Under the pieces are notes generated by a model. That model had not been told where the DNA came from. It did not search any database and was given only the letters and a program-made list of their open reading frames with translations. Below, in pieces: positions 10,415-23,225 of a stretch of DNA of 64,000 nt (positions are counted from its first letter, which is position 1; each line of letters starts with the position of its first letter). The position numbers and the translations under genes were made by a program. Source of the DNA: Eumeta japonica (lineage: Eukaryota; Arthropoda; Insecta; Lepidoptera; Psychidae); contig BGZK01000744.1 of the NCBI GenBank assembly GCA_005406025.1, forward strand, positions 124,001 through 188,000, given 5' to 3'.

Positions 10415-12694
10415 AGTCGTGCGTCGGAGCTGACACACATTTTTTTTTATAAAATGACATGTATTTAATTGTATAAAAAGTATACAAACAGCTTTTATTG
10501 CAAAAAGATTTTACTATAACTTTTTATATATAGATTCGTGCGTGGTTTAGATTTGAACCAGTTACATTTTAGTTTGAAAACGCACACTTGACCACACATT
10601 AACACACACACGCTCGCACGCACACACGTATGCATGCACAAATTTATATATAAATTAAGTGTCTTAAATTTATACATGACAATCGAAAAGATGATGGTTT
10701 GCTGGTAGTTTCGATGTACTATGTAACTTAAGGAATGATTGAAGACAGTTAAACCCTTGGAATTCTAATTGTTTTATTTAGTGGCGAGCTCATTGATTTT
10801 ATATAATTTTATGAATTGAATATTTTATAAAGTTTTATGAAAATTATACCGCGCGGTTTTATAAATAGCCAGATTTCGTTGGTCGTGCTAAGCGCGTGTA
10901 TTTTCTCCCAGGTTTTCCATTTTCCTCCGTCTACGAACGCCTTGTGGGATGGATTAAACGTTAGTTGGAACTGACAAAGGCTTGACAAAGGGGCTCGAAT
11001 ACTGTACCGTTTGCCTAGTTAGGGACATAAATCGGATTTCGTTTCATAGGCTTATAGAAAATGCCGTTGTTTTCGTTTATGAAAATAAGTTTTTTATTAT
11101 TATTTAATTCTCCATTTTCATTTAAAGCAAGCAAATATGACAATAATTTTAAAACTGTGATTGTATTATATGAAATAAAGTTAGAGATCTACAAATACAT
11201 CAATTGTTATACAACATTTAAATTATATTTCTTAATCTTCTTCTGAAACTGACACTAATTCCAATCACATTATTCCACAATAAACTTCAACTAGTCAGGA
11301 ATGTTAAAAAATAAAGCAGATAAAGCAAAATAAATAAAATAGATGTGATAAAATTGAAATATTATTTTTCTAGCATTAATTTTATTTATTTATCATAAAA
11401 TCAATGTGTATGGACATGTAAGTTAAGTAAATGCGCCAGTCCAAAATACTGTTTTTATAATAGCCGTATATTATGAAACGTATGTATATAATCGTATGTT
11501 TACCTACTATAATATGTTTTAAATGATTTATTAATGAACGTTGAAGAAATTTTAAATATAATGGTTATTTTTTAACACCATTGGCTTTTTATTACACTTC
11601 TATATCTTTTATAGTTTAAAAGACAAAAGTTGTGTATATAGCATTCGGCTTAAATTTGATAATGTGATTTTAGAGGTCTTAATATCTAGTTCAAGCCAAA
11701 TATTCCGTATAGTGTTTGCATGTTTTTGTCAGTATATTCCCAATGGATTTTTCCCGGTGTTCATTGCATATAACGAAGTATTTTAATACGTTGTCTTGAT
11801 TAAAATTGGCTTTGTGTGTATTATATATTTGAGTACTATGTAGTTTCTCCTGTGATACTTGGTAAATTATATTGTAACTTTTCAATATTGAATTCTTCCT
11901 TTAGCGATTGCGGCTTAATAAGCATCTGGTATAAATAAGAGGAAAATTTTTTTTAATAATAATATATTAATCATTTATAAATATTTGTGAATATATATAA
12001 ATGGTTACTAAAGGCCATAATTTTGTCTCTGAACAATTTATTTAACATTCATACATAGTGATAAGCGTGACAACAACATTGTAAGGGGTCTGGCAATAAA
12101 AAAATCTTCTCTCACCTGATATTTGAATGAAATAATGTTCTAAGGGCGTACGTAGAATAACTAATACAAGAATTAAAAGTTAGACAATTCTTAGTGCCCG
12201 TAATTTTAATTAATTAGTTTTTAACTCAATTTTAATTAGATTCCTTCACGTGTAGACTGAAGTTTTTGAGTGCTATATCAAATACTAATGTACTATGAAT
12301 TTATAAATAATTAATTGCAATCTTTATGACTGTGAAAGAGACCTAAAATGGTTACCCCCGTTAAAATGTGAATATCCAGAAATTGAAAAGGCGTCATTAT
12401 TTATTTATACTTAGTACCTGTAATTCAAATTTTCAAGTGTCTCATTTCGAAAAATAAAGACTATCATACAAAGTTCCCTCTTCATTCCTCCGTTTAAATT
12501 GAAATTTCCAAAAACCCTTTCTTAGATGACGCAGACATTATAAACAAAAAAACAATTGTTTTTAATTTGAGCTTGGTAGATTTAGTGGTTTTGGTTGTGG
12601 GTTGACAGTCAGTCAAGACAAATAATTTAGTAAGAATAGTATGTAGGATATGATTTTGATCGATTGATCAATATTGGGATCCATATCACATTTG

Positions 12695-12960
12695 AGTAGT
12701 ATGACATGGACCCTGACATCGGTATCGACGTCGATATCGATATCGAGTTCAATTTGACCCCGGCCTCATTCCAGCCATGACCCTGACTCTCGAACCTGAT
12801 CACAACTTTACTCTGAACACTATCCCAACTCCGGATTCAAATTTTATTTCGACTCCGTTTACTAACTCTTCTCCAAATTTAATTCCGGCTCAATTTCAAC
12901 TCCAAACCAACCCTAGTTGTGATCCTAGTTTCTATAGTGATCTTTATCCAAATTTAAATT
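12695..12960. repeat. Degenerate hexamer array (gayTCc / CCgACT type)
   Basis: Long run of imperfect six-base units such as TCGATA, TCGACG, CCTGAC, CCAACT and CCGGAT. The period-6 structure keeps a plus-strand frame open (12777-12962), giving a Pro/Asn/Thr-rich meaningless peptide. Confidence 0.6.
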
Positions 12961-13456
12961 AAAAATTTAAATTGCAATTGAAAATATCTTTATTACATAT
13001 GATATAAAATGACATTTGAAATACGTCATAATTTTTGCGAAGTTACACTTTATTGCTCGTTCGGAAGGCAGTTGTTCCTCAAGAAGAACGAGCAAGAAAC
13101 TTAAGGATAGCTCTTTTTAAATTTCATAATTCATTGTCAAAACAAATACAAAACCATGAATGAACAAAACAGACCGGTAAGAAGTCGAGTCGTTTGTGCC
13201 CATGGATATTTGTCTTCTAAATATTCGGAAATTGTCTGAAACCCTTTTTTACTTAGTGATTGTTTAATAATGCTCTCAAATTTATATAAGTGTAACTCTT
13301 ATATATCCACAGGAACCCTATTGAACATGCGCACACAGAGCAGTACACGTATGAGTTCTATTTATCTATATAAATAAAAGAAAAATGGACCATGTATGTC
13401 CGAGTATCAATTTAAAATATTTATTGAAAGGGACAACCTGTATTAATAGTACCTAC

Positions 13457-13573
13457 CTGGGCATTTTACACAGTCATTGCGTTGTGGATTGAATATGAAA
13501 CCATGAGCACAGAAGCACTGGCCGTTTTGACACAAGTATTCTTCACCAATGCAGTCGATTGCGGCGCACTCGT
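13457..13573 (-). CDS. Exon 2: first cysteine-rich (EGF/EB-like) module
   Basis: 117-nt exon in phase 1-1, between acceptor TTTCCACAG and donor CAG|GTAGGT. It encodes residues 24-62 (plus the first base of Gly63), starting DECAAIDC. Cysteines fall at 26, 31, 38, 43, 45, 58 and 61, including a C-Q-N-G-Q-C-F-C run and a CVKCP end. This spacing resembles the EGF/EB-type disulfide modules of arthropod extracellular proteins, and phase 1-1 is the usual phase of shuffled extracellular modules. It should lie in the lumen or outside the cell, directly after the signal peptide. The opposite strand is also open here (13482-13706), but the Cys pattern, splice sites and phase favour the minus strand. Exact family not recognised. 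Confidence 0.85.
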
Positions 13574-13744
13574 CTGTGGAAATAAAACTGAAATTGAATG
13601 GCAGAAAAAAAAACAAGTAAAAATATTAAATATTTTGGGCTCCAATGTGGGAATGTGGAAACTGTTTAATACTTTCATACGAAAGTCTACAAGTAATATG
13701 TCGTAACGGTCTAGTATTGGTATGTGCAAATTTCCGTCTTAGAA

Positions 13745-13800
13745 ACTAGTTTTTATCCGTGACTCCGTCTACGTGGATGGAGATTTTTTTCGAGTCTTTG
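13745..13800 (+). mobile_element. Fragment of a lepidopteran interspersed repeat (ACTAG..CCGTGACTCCGTC type)
   Basis: ACTAGTTTTTATCCGTGACT followed by CCGTCTACGTGGA is a diverged match to the 'ACTAGCTTTTGCCCGCGACT..CGTCCGCGTGGA' motif that I recall as abundant in Lepidoptera. Element class not assigned. A second fragment lies at 33709. Confidence 0.5.
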
Positions 13801-13885
13801 ATCTGCATTAAAACGTTGGTCCTAAACCTGATCTCGATCCCTCCACCGATCGCGGTCTTAAACGTATTCCTGATTTCAATTCCTC
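13790..13885. repeat. Short degenerate hexamer array
   Basis: Imperfect CTGATC/TCGATC/CCGATC units, same type as at 12695-12960. Confidence 0.4.
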
Positions 13886-14011
13886 TCCGTTTCTCTCTCG
13901 TTCTCTTCGTTTTTCTTTTCTTTCATTCTCAAGTGAGCAAACAAACATGCCCAACAATATAAAATATATATAATTACTTTAAAATTAATGTTTTTCTAAA
14001 ATATGCACAAA

Positions 14012-14045
14012 TTCTGATACATAACGTGAAGCTTATGTATCAGAA
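14012..14045. repeat. Perfect 13-bp hairpin with 8-nt loop
   Basis: TTCTGATACATAA, loop CGTGAAGC, then TTATGTATCAGAA. The loop start CGTGAA is repeated directly after the second arm. Located in intron 1. Confidence 0.9.
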
Positions 14046-15474
14046 CGTGAAATTTTATGACGACCATGAGTTTTATCAGGTAGAGAACTTGATTAAAAAT
14101 TAACCATTTTTCGTTTTTTTTTAATAAAAAATTAACATATATCACTATCGAATTATTAGTATTAGCATAGAAGTAGAGATTGAGGTGATACGTGTACTCA
14201 TTAGAGATGTAATATTTGTGATAATGTATTTAGAAAGTGAAAATATTTTATAATAACTTCCCATCATATGGGTATAAAACGGAATCCAATTACGGAGTCC
14301 ACGATGTTTCTTAGTTGGACCGCCTGTTAAAGCCGGTATCTATATTACAAACGATATACCATAGTTATTATATCTTCTATTTAATAACAAGAGCTTTTTT
14401 TTACAATTATAATCCAACCAATTGTATTATATTTCTAAAATGTAATACAATTACTGCTTAAATTAGTTAAATTATTAATATTTAAAAAATAATTAAATTA
14501 TTTAGCATAAATTGTTATTAAATTATTTTCTTAAAAAATAATGTTTTCTTTTATCAATTAAGGTCTATTTTATTTATTGTTTTCTTTGCAATTTTTTCCA
14601 CATTAAAAGTTAATTAAGAAACGTAAATCTGTTCCAAATCATTAATAGGCACGCTCGAGTTCAATAACAATGGTTATTCTATTACTAATCTTAATCCCAA
14701 TAATTATATTTATGATGAAAATTTTTTATAATTGCATTTTTTTATTAGTTCTTCGAAATTGCGCTAATTTTCAAAGAAACGAATCATTCAAACGTATTCA
14801 CTAAATAGTTGGGCTTGGAGATTTTCCGTTTTTAACAATTAGTGGAGGGAATGTTGAATTTAGAATAAAGCCTCTCGGTCTGAAATAAGTTCATGGAAAC
14901 TAAGGATTTGAGGTGTTTGATTTGACGTCGACATCTGTACTACACCACACCACATATATTATAATTATTACACTAGCAAAGTTTGTTCACAAACAGAGCT
15001 TATATGAATGTTGTAAAATAACACTTTATTATTTAAATGAAAGGTTATGTAACATTAATTTGATAATTTTCGTTGAATTGAGATTTTATAGTATATGTTC
15101 ATGATTTTTCAGATTTTACTTAGCGTAATTATATGTATCTTCAATGAGCTTGGGGACACATGTTTAATCGTTTCTTTTTTCTTTAAAAACCTTTAAAGAA
15201 AACTTAATATAATGTAATATTTTTCATACTCCACAAATAGATTTGGAAAGTTTTTATTTGACAGACTTACATTGTGATGACCTATTTTTTTTCAATTGTG
15301 ATTTCAACCAAAAAACTAACCCCGTAAGTCAAAGTAACTGGACCACTTCCCTTTTGCTATTTGGAAATTTATTTTTTAATACTTATGTACCTGAAATAGC
15401 CTGTTAGAGAAACGCTAGTAACAGACAGACAATACACATTAAGGTCTTCTGTTTTTGCTACTTAGGTGTGGTAT

Positions 15475-15755
15475 ATTAAAATTGATTATAAATATTGAAG
15501 CCCGTCTGTGTAAAAGTGAACTAAAAAATGGAAATAAGTCGTGTAAAAACCATCCAATTAAATATGACAAATATGTATTTGCAGTCATAGGCATACATGT
15601 AGTAACAATTGCAGCAAATACGAAGACATGAATCTGATATCTCTGGTTGTAAATATTTGTCATAATTAATTGGATGATTTTTTACATCATCTTGTTTTCA
15701 TTTCTTTAGTTCACTTTTACGCAGTCTTATTTCTAATGTTCATAATTATTTAATT
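15475..15755. mobile_element. Foldback/MITE candidate with about 100-bp inverted arms
   Basis: The left arm (GTGTAAAAGTGAACTAAA, then a GTAAAAACCATCCAATTAAA block and TATGACAAATAT) is matched on the right by its reverse complement (ATATTTGTCATAATTAATTG, a GATGATTTTTTACATCATC block, then TTTAGTTCACTTTTACGCAG). Arms are about 80% alike, with about a 70-bp loop. Noncoding. Confidence 0.65.
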
Positions 15756-16979
15756 TAATTATTATTCTTTAGTTACGTTTTAACAACAAATTAGATTGTT
15801 CGCTCGAAATAATCGGTAGCGACATTATAATCTGCTGTAATAAGCTTCAAAAACTTTTACCGATATATTGGTGTTAATTAATATTACTAACTTCAAGTTG
15901 TGTAATTCTTAAATAGAGGTTATTGCCATAAATTAGTTTAGGAATCTTACTTTTAAAATATCTACTCGATGATATATAATACAATAGGGATGGTAATTTT
16001 TTTTGTCTCAACCACCATTTTGTATTCTTAACGGTTGTCAGTCTGGGCTTATAATAATTACTTTTCACGTTGATAAGACCTATTGTACGTTAAGAACTTT
16101 ATCACAGCTTTATTACAAATTTTGAATATTTAAGTGAGAATGGTTGCTAACCAACGTTAAATCGTTATAGATTCTAAATGGTCATTCAAAATGGTTAGCG
16201 AGTCTTAACTAATACCTGTTTCAATGACGCTCCACTTGATATAGCTCGTTGACTTTCATTATTTTCTTTTCCACAATATGGCGTCTGATTGCCGCCATAT
16301 TTAATTTTTATTATTACCATGTTTTTAACAAGACTCACAAGATTCAGAAAAATCCATCGACTTAAGAATTATCAAAATCGTTTGATGATTCTTACGTCGA
16401 TTTGTCCCACGCGTTTGGTCTCTAGAATATCCCAAAGGAACAAAGATAAATACATACATACATAGGCTGATAAACATATTACCCACCTTTGTATCGCGCA
16501 GTCGGTTGAAAGGAAAAACGGACGCGAGGACTGAGATATGAACATGTCGACGCGGGCGAGCTGATAGCGATCCACATACAGGTCACTTGGTTTGGTTACG
16601 AGCAAAAGTAATGAAAACAATTACAAAAGATTATTAATTAAAAACTCATTATTACAAAGAAATGCACTACAGGTGAAAAAAGTAAGTTATTACATTACAC
16701 TTTTTCACATTTTCCGCACAGAATAGTTATAAGCACTTTAATCACCTATAATTTTAGAAAAACAAGTTGATATATCGACTATTACTCTTAAACTAGTGTA
16801 AACTAAAGTGCATCAGCAAATGAGCGTATCTTCATGGCATTTACACCCCTTTCTTGAGTAGCGCAGTTTTTCGGCAGTAACTTAAAGACGGTATATCCGA
16901 TCATCTTCATAATAATTTTCGTTGGAAGTATTTATTGGGCGTTACCTTGATTAATTTTTCATATTTTTTGGACATACGG

Positions 16980-17366
16980 TTTATAAAATAGAGGGGGGGA
17001 ACACAATGTCTGCAACTTTCGGAGTGATTAATTCTGAAAGTATTCACGTTATCAGAAAAATTGCTTAAAATCTTTAAGTATTTTTAAAAGAATTGTCAAA
17101 ATATGTGCCACACGTTGATATTTTCTGAAAAAAAAAATTTTTTAACTTCTGTTACATGTATGGAGTGCCCCCCCTATAAATATTTATTTTTGTTATTTAA
17201 CTACCAAACTAAGTAGAGGCTTATACAAGACATCTCTAGCTTAAATTTCATCAATATGTATCTAGTAGTTTTTCAATAAAATGCCTGTGACATACGGACG
17301 AACGGACATGAAGTTATAAGGGTGCCGTTTTTGCCATTTTGGCTCGGAACCCTAATAATAACCCAA
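16980..17366 (+). mobile_element. Retroposon 3' end typical of Lepidoptera
   Basis: The segment ends with GACATACGGACGAACGGACA, then GGGTGCCGTTTTTGCC and TCGGAACCCTAATAATAA, a variant of the 'cggacagacgg..gggtcccgttttaccc..cggaaccctaa' 3' tail that I recall from many moth and butterfly repeats. The upstream part (GGGGGGAACACAATGTCTGC to CCCCCCCTATAAATATTTA) belongs to the same repeat type. The TAA repeats at the end fit a LINE or SINE tail. Confidence 0.6.
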
Positions 17367-18658
17367 TGACAGCAATAACGAACAAATAGGCATACGTGAT
17401 AGTTAGTCGACACTTACTAGCTGACTAAACTTAATCGGGGCGCGAATTGTGGGGGGTCAGTCGGCCGCCCGACGCCCCTACGTCTCTCCCTTTCCGCTCC
17501 TTAAACCTATTCCAAGCTACCTGATTGTTGACCGGAAATTAACTCAATTATTTAGGTATTTGTGTAAAAAACGATGATATCTTTGAAAGTAGGTTTTATT
17601 TTAAAAAGTGAGCAACAAATATGTATATTGTTTTACATATTGGTAAAGTAAAAAGGCTAGGGCAGTTTTTAGCATGACTTGAATAAGTAAAAAATAATGT
17701 TTTGTTTTAAATAGAATTTCTTAAAGTGTACATTGAATTTATTGTTTAGTCATCACTAAACATTAATTGCCGTCAGTGCGTCGCTGAAATTGATACAGTT
17801 TTTATCTAATATTCCTTGTCTAAAGAGATAAATAGAAAATATTTTAAAACATAGGATTGTTTCATTCACAAGATATTTCATGTCATGTGTGAAAAGTTAA
17901 AAAATCAATAACAATAATTGAAATGCGAAAAAAAACTGTTATACTTTTTATAGAGGTACGTTGGCTTAAACCAGTTATAAATGAGCCATATTACCTGCGA
18001 AAAAAAAAATAAGAACGCTGTACCAAACAGCCTACATACATGAAATAAAATATCAAGCGTTTTGATTAATATTTGATGCTCAATAACGCTGAGATATTGT
18101 ATACGTAATAAGATAGTACTGTGTCTCTGTTGAAAACTTTAATTGTTGTTTTTGGTTGGTTTTGGTTTTAGTCTGGTTTTACTAAACTTAATTTTTATTG
18201 CTTATATACAGACATTTCTTTTTTAAATCCTACGGAACACTTGATATTCGAGCTCAACTCGCTCTTTGTCAGTATTATGTTGTAATTTTTTAATCATCCA
18301 CGTACGTACAATGGATTACACTATTTTAACGAAAATTACTACACTTTGCTGCGTCCATATAAGTGAGTAAATATAATAACATAATTTATTATCAAAAGTA
18401 CGTCGAATATTCTAATGTTTTTTTTCAGAAGTTTAAATGCCAAAAATATGCAATAATTCGTTCAATGCGTGGCGTTATCTGTTTCACGGGAAAAATGAAA
18501 TGAATGTTCAGGCACTTGTATAATTTGCGAAATGGAAAATAATGTGCATGTGCAATATTTTCTTTTTTCTCCAACTGTTTAATTTCACAAGTATGTTCAC
18601 AAATTTTCATATATTGCTAAAATAGGGAACCTCGTTGTGTCAACTTGCATTTGTCTAT

Positions 18659-19296
18659 TGCATGCCTTAAGCGCGAGCGTAGGTATGCTTCTGCTGTCGC
18701 CTGAAAATCCCGTGTAATCACGATGACTAAAAAACTATTTAACTTAATTTCTTTTTCAATCTCATCACTAATCGATTGGAAATAACTATATTGAAAATCA
18801 TAGCTTGATACAGTACCGATTAGCTGTAATTGAATTTTTAACTCGCAGTTATTCATGTTTTGATTTGTCATTTCGTTTAAATATTTGAAATGGAGATTGA
18901 AATGAATGTTTTATGTTTTTATAATTGCCAACAGATGGCGGTAGTAATATCAAAAATAAAACAACTGTTTTCGCTCGAGGATCAGCTGTACGATTTAGTT
19001 CAATGTTCAGCTTTAAATTGCGCGCGCAAGGTGCCTGGGTTCAAATCTGTCCTAGAATTGGTTATTATTCTTTTATTTTTAATTATTTTCAAACGTTTTA
19101 ATTAATTCCAAAGTTATTTTTAATGTAATTAGTGATATGTTTATATTAACAACAATTATTGCATAATAATTTTAATTAGTGACTTCGGGAAAGTTTTTAA
19201 GAACCTCAAAAAAGGATTTTTGGTGAAAAGCTCATATATTATCATTCACCTCTAATTTAAATAACATACGTATATCACGAGCGCTTAAGGCATGCA
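18659..19296. other. Region bounded by a 16-bp inverted repeat, containing a tRNA-like SINE head
   Basis: TGCATGCCTTAAGCGC at 18659-18674 is exactly inverted at 19281-19296. Between them, an A-box-like TTTAGTTCAATG (18994) and a B-box-like GGTTCAAATCT (19038) are spaced as in tRNA-derived promoters, with GCGCGCGCAAGG between. No complete tRNA fold is evident, so a tRNA-derived SINE fragment is the likely reading. Whether the inverted repeat delimits an element is open. Confidence 0.35.
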
Positions 19297-20354
19297 CATT
19301 TGGTTTTACCAAATTTCTTAATTTCGTCTTTTAGTGTCACGTAAAATACAATCGACAGGTAAAGAGATAGTAAAGAAGTACCTAGTAATTTCTTTTACAG
19401 GCGTAAACTGTACTTTTATTTACACTGTTGATTAAGATCAATGAATAATATGATTCTTTTAAGAAAAAATATACAGGTTTTTTACTTGGAACTCTAAATA
19501 TAGTAACACGATAAAAATGTCAAGAGTCTATTATCTGCGCTGTGCAATACATTACCTATGATAATTTATTTTAAGTCTGAATAATTTACTCTTGTTGTTG
19601 CGAAAGTAAATTACACCTTATTTTCACTAGTGAGATAATGTTAAGTGTCATATCTCGAAGGCGCTCTCGAAACTCTTCTATACAAAAAGTGATATTTTCA
19701 TAATCTTTTATCTAGAACGTAGTTTATTCATTTAGAACAAAATTGGTATAATTCTCATGTTATGACTGGAAGCTTCATTTTCGAATTGAATTTTTATAAT
19801 AATCGTTTCTGAATATTTAATATTTATTGCTTTAAATACAATAATTCAAATAAGAGACAGAACAGGAAGAAACTCAAAAGTTTTGTGAATTTTTACTCAA
19901 AGTAAAATTCATTCTCCAAGCTGCACTAATGAGTCCATTAAGAAGGTTCAATCAATCATGTTCATACTTTCATAGAATACTTATCCGTATCAAAATGCGT
20001 AAGTATTCTGTAGCTTCATTTTGTATTGTGCTTGAGTTTAACTCATACACTACATTTATGAAATTTATCAAAATGTTTTTATTTTGAAATTATTAAATAT
20101 TACAAAAACTTGCCTTGAACTTTTAAACATTGAGTTCATTTCAACAACCTTTCTTTCTAGTTTGCATTTTCTGTGATTCACAACATATGTAAACGTCATA
20201 TGAGATGACTTCTATAATTATTCTGTAATTTTCAATATAATAGGTGCTGATTTTCATTCATATTCAGGCAAGAACTAGTAGTGGAGTGAACAGTGGTGAA
20301 GTGAGCTCATGCTATAATGATTTAGAACTTGGCATTAAGTTAATTTTGTTCGTA

Positions 20355-20400
20355 CTAAGAACGCGCATGCGTCGACACTAGTGTGACGACGTCACAAGTA
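20355..20400. promoter_or_regulatory. NRF1-like and TGACG palindromic motifs
   Basis: AACGCGCATGCGTC (about 20361-20374) resembles the NRF1 palindrome; TGTGACGACGTCACA (20383-20397) is a near-perfect inverted TGACG pair. Both stand out in an otherwise AT-rich intron. Regulatory role is inference only. Confidence 0.25.
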
Positions 20401-20775
20401 AAACAAATACCGTTGGACAAACACGTACAGACACGGTCTATCCATTGTAAGCTCAACCATTGTTTACGCATTATAGTCTCGTAGCAATCAGCGATTATAA
20501 TCTGACGGTATTTAGTCACATAAGAGACTTCAACCGGCTATGACTGTAACGAGCGAAAAGAGGCATCATATTGTTAAGCAAGTCTTAATTATTATTATAA
20601 AATTAGATGAGTTTCCTTGATAGCTTTAAAATACAGGTCAAGAAAAGGTTTTGGTTAAAAATTCAAGACTTTTCAAGAGAATTATAGTGATGGGCATATC
20701 CTATCATTTATTTTTTGACGGGTATGTACTACAAAATATATTGAAGAGGTAGTAAGGAAGGAGTTGGATTATAAT

Positions 20776-21010
20776 TTAAATGATTTCGCGTACAATCAGG
20801 GGCATGTTTTCTTTAGGTTTGACAGCCCTGTGCTTGTGCTGTGGTGGTGGTTGTTTCACCGTTTTACATGTAGGATGTAAGACCATTGCATACGCCGCGC
20901 CTGTCAACCTGTGGCCAATGTTACATCGAGTCCGCTGTCGGTCTCCTTGACAGGCCACCGCTGCCCTATTCCACGCCTGAGTTAGCATGCCGCCGTGTTG
21001 CTGTCTTGTC
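20776..21010. other. GC-rich stretch with minus-strand open frame, unidentified
   Basis: About 50% or more GC, open on the minus strand for about 78 codons (MLTQAWNRAAVACQGDRQ...). No family recognised. Composition unlike the flanking intron suggests an inserted or formerly coding fragment. Confidence 0.25.
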
Positions 21011-21063
21011 GTTCAGTTACGTTAATTTAATGTCGACTCAGTTGTGAGATAGTTTCAAATGCA

Positions 21064-21120
21064 TTTTTAACCGACTTCAAATAAAGGAGGTTATCAATTT
21101 GACCCGTATTTATGTAATAT
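21064..21120 (+). mobile_element. Fragment of the 'TTTTAACCGACTTC..GGAGG' lepidopteran repeat
   Basis: TTTTTAACCGACTTCAAATA followed by AAGGAGGTTATCAATTTGAC matches a motif that I recall as extremely common in moth and butterfly genomes (retroposon 3' region). Short truncated copy. Confidence 0.6.
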
Positions 21121-23104
21121 TGTGAGAATTGCGCAGTTTTTGTGAATGTAAGTCTATACCAGCTTCTAAACATGTATTGTAAATTTTTCGTATTATCCTG
21201 TATAATTAAAGCGAAGTAAAAATGATATCATTTTATACTCATATAAAAGCTTCATGAGCGATTGAATTGCTATTATTTATATCAGGTTTTGAATCAACTC
21301 ACTGTTAAGGGTATGTCTGAGTAGCGGGGTTATTGAAACCTGATACCGCATTTCTGTTTCAGATGAAAAGGCTTGGACCTTAAGTGCTCCGTGCTGGCCC
21401 AGTGCGGGGCCGGGGCTGCCAACGACAGGTGTCACCGAACTGATGACATCGTTTTGTTATCATGCTAAAACGATTTTAACGATTGAGCGCATCGGCTTGC
21501 TATCCGAAATACGAAATGAACTAGATTTCGACGTAGTGCGACAAAAATTAGCACTGTATATGTACGTAAACTTTTAGCCATATAGTAGTTAAAATTGCTC
21601 TATTTAGTGCTCTAAGAATTTCGTTGAGGATATTGACATAGAAAATAACGTAAATACAACAAAATTCATAAATTCAAATGAAACTATAAGAGCAAAATAA
21701 TTGTGGAAACTAAATGTTTGAATTAAATATTTAAAATAACATTCTTTTTTATTAGGAACTGATTCAATTGTAAATTGGCATTAGTAGGAGAACGTTGTTG
21801 TGAAGACGTCGATATAAATCTAGCGCGCTTTATGCGATATTATAATACGAATTTCGATGCATACCGTTTTCACATCGAGTTCATAATGATTTTCCTTATG
21901 TAAATGCATTGTGTTTAAGTGTAAGATGACGTGCTTGATGAAGAGGACCCGCAATTCGAGGTCAAAGCAACCGTGTCATTGAATTTGTGTGGCTTTGTGA
22001 GTTTTTTCATTTTCCGAATTCTCACATATTCCGGGTTCCTTGAAAGAGTGCTCATAATCCAAAGAAACAGAACTCCGAGAAAGTCGTGACAAATTACAAC
22101 TTCATAAATGCAGATATACCTTTATATTCACTCTGACGTCCCATATGTAGATTTCGAAATACTGAAAATGCTCTGAAATGAAGTGTAAAAACTGTACGTA
22201 AACACATCCAAAATTGAGGTAGGGAGTCCATGCAAAGAAGAAAAACCAGAAATAAGAACAAAAGCTCACACAGCGCTAAAACGGTTGAATAATATAATAA
22301 TTACGTGAAGCATTTGTCTTTATTCAAACAAAAGTTTCTAATTAAATTGTGGTTAAGCCCTTGGTGAAAAAGCTTGCCTTGGAACGACTAAATGATTTTT
22401 CAGCCAATATACGAATGATACAGTCTTCCTTTTACATCACTAAAAGTAAATAGTAACCGTTACTAACTTTTGAAATATATATTTTAGGAAGGTTTGTATT
22501 GTTTGCTGGTTAATTATTGGCTTGTGGTATTGGAAAATTGGGTATTTTCAACAAAATAAATAGAATTCTAGGAAAAATATTGCTCGTGACGCAATAAGAG
22601 TTATTCATCGCTTAAAATTTCCTTACATATAAGTAATAAAGTAACGTGTTTTTTTTTAATCAGTAAAATAAATTATCAGCAAAGAATTTTTATTTATTTT
22701 ATTTACTGCTAGTCACTAAACTGGATATTATATTTGAATCAGTCACATTGCAAAGCGCCGCATCTAACATTTCGGATAAAAACTTTCCTTTTCATTTTTA
22801 TGGCTTCCAAATACTTTATTACAACGTTTTGTGCGATAACGGCACTTACGTTTACTAACGTAGAGGGCCATTATCGTGCAGAACGGGAGTACACTGCGCC
22901 AATAAAATCAGTTCCGCATAAAAAGGGTTCCGCATGTGTCGTTTTAGAACTATTGCTCTGCTTTATTAGGCTGTTAATCAACTAGCAAAACTATATCGGA
23001 AATAACTCTTCATGATCAACTGTTTAAGTGGCTAACACTACTCAGGAAGTGGAAGCACCTTACGTTTCTCATTACTTAACTGTCTCTTACTTGGCTATGT
23101 TTCA

Positions 23105-23225
23105 GTCTGCTCTCGATTCCGACCTCGATACTACTACTGATTCCGACTTCGCTCGAGCTTTTCATTCTGGCTCGATCCTACACTCGATTCTGCTTCGCTT
23201 TTTCAATTCCGATTCCACTGCCGGT
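23105..23225. repeat. Degenerate hexamer array (TCGATTCCGA type)
   Basis: Imperfect units such as TCGATT, CCGACC, TCGATA, CCGACT and TCGATC. They keep two frames open (23028-23330 plus, 23162-23383 minus), which are therefore not convincing genes. Confidence 0.6.

Larger units (their letters stand above)
7779..13456 (-). other. Intron 2 (5.7 kb)
   Basis: Donor CAG|GTAGGT and acceptor TTATTTTAG. It holds a decayed mariner (8238-9369), an inverted-repeat-bounded unit (9370-10414) and a degenerate hexamer array (12695-12960). The remainder, 10415-12690 and 12961-13456, is AT-rich with no recognisable feature. Confidence 0.75.

Noticed and set aside
10415..10540. Continuation of mariner copy 1's 5' end beyond the inverted-repeat unit (GCAATAAA..GCTGTTTGTAT similarity)
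   Set aside because: Only short matches to copy 2's 5' end; not enough to claim the interrupted terminus.
13482..13706. Plus-strand open frame over exon 2
   Set aside because: The minus strand has matched splice sites, phase and a cysteine module at the same place; the plus frame is its shadow.
21362..21578. Acceptor-like TTTCTGTTTCAG followed by about 71 open plus-strand codons
   Set aside because: The GC-rich core is open on both strands and looks like an interspersed-repeat fragment; no partner exon on the plus strand was found.
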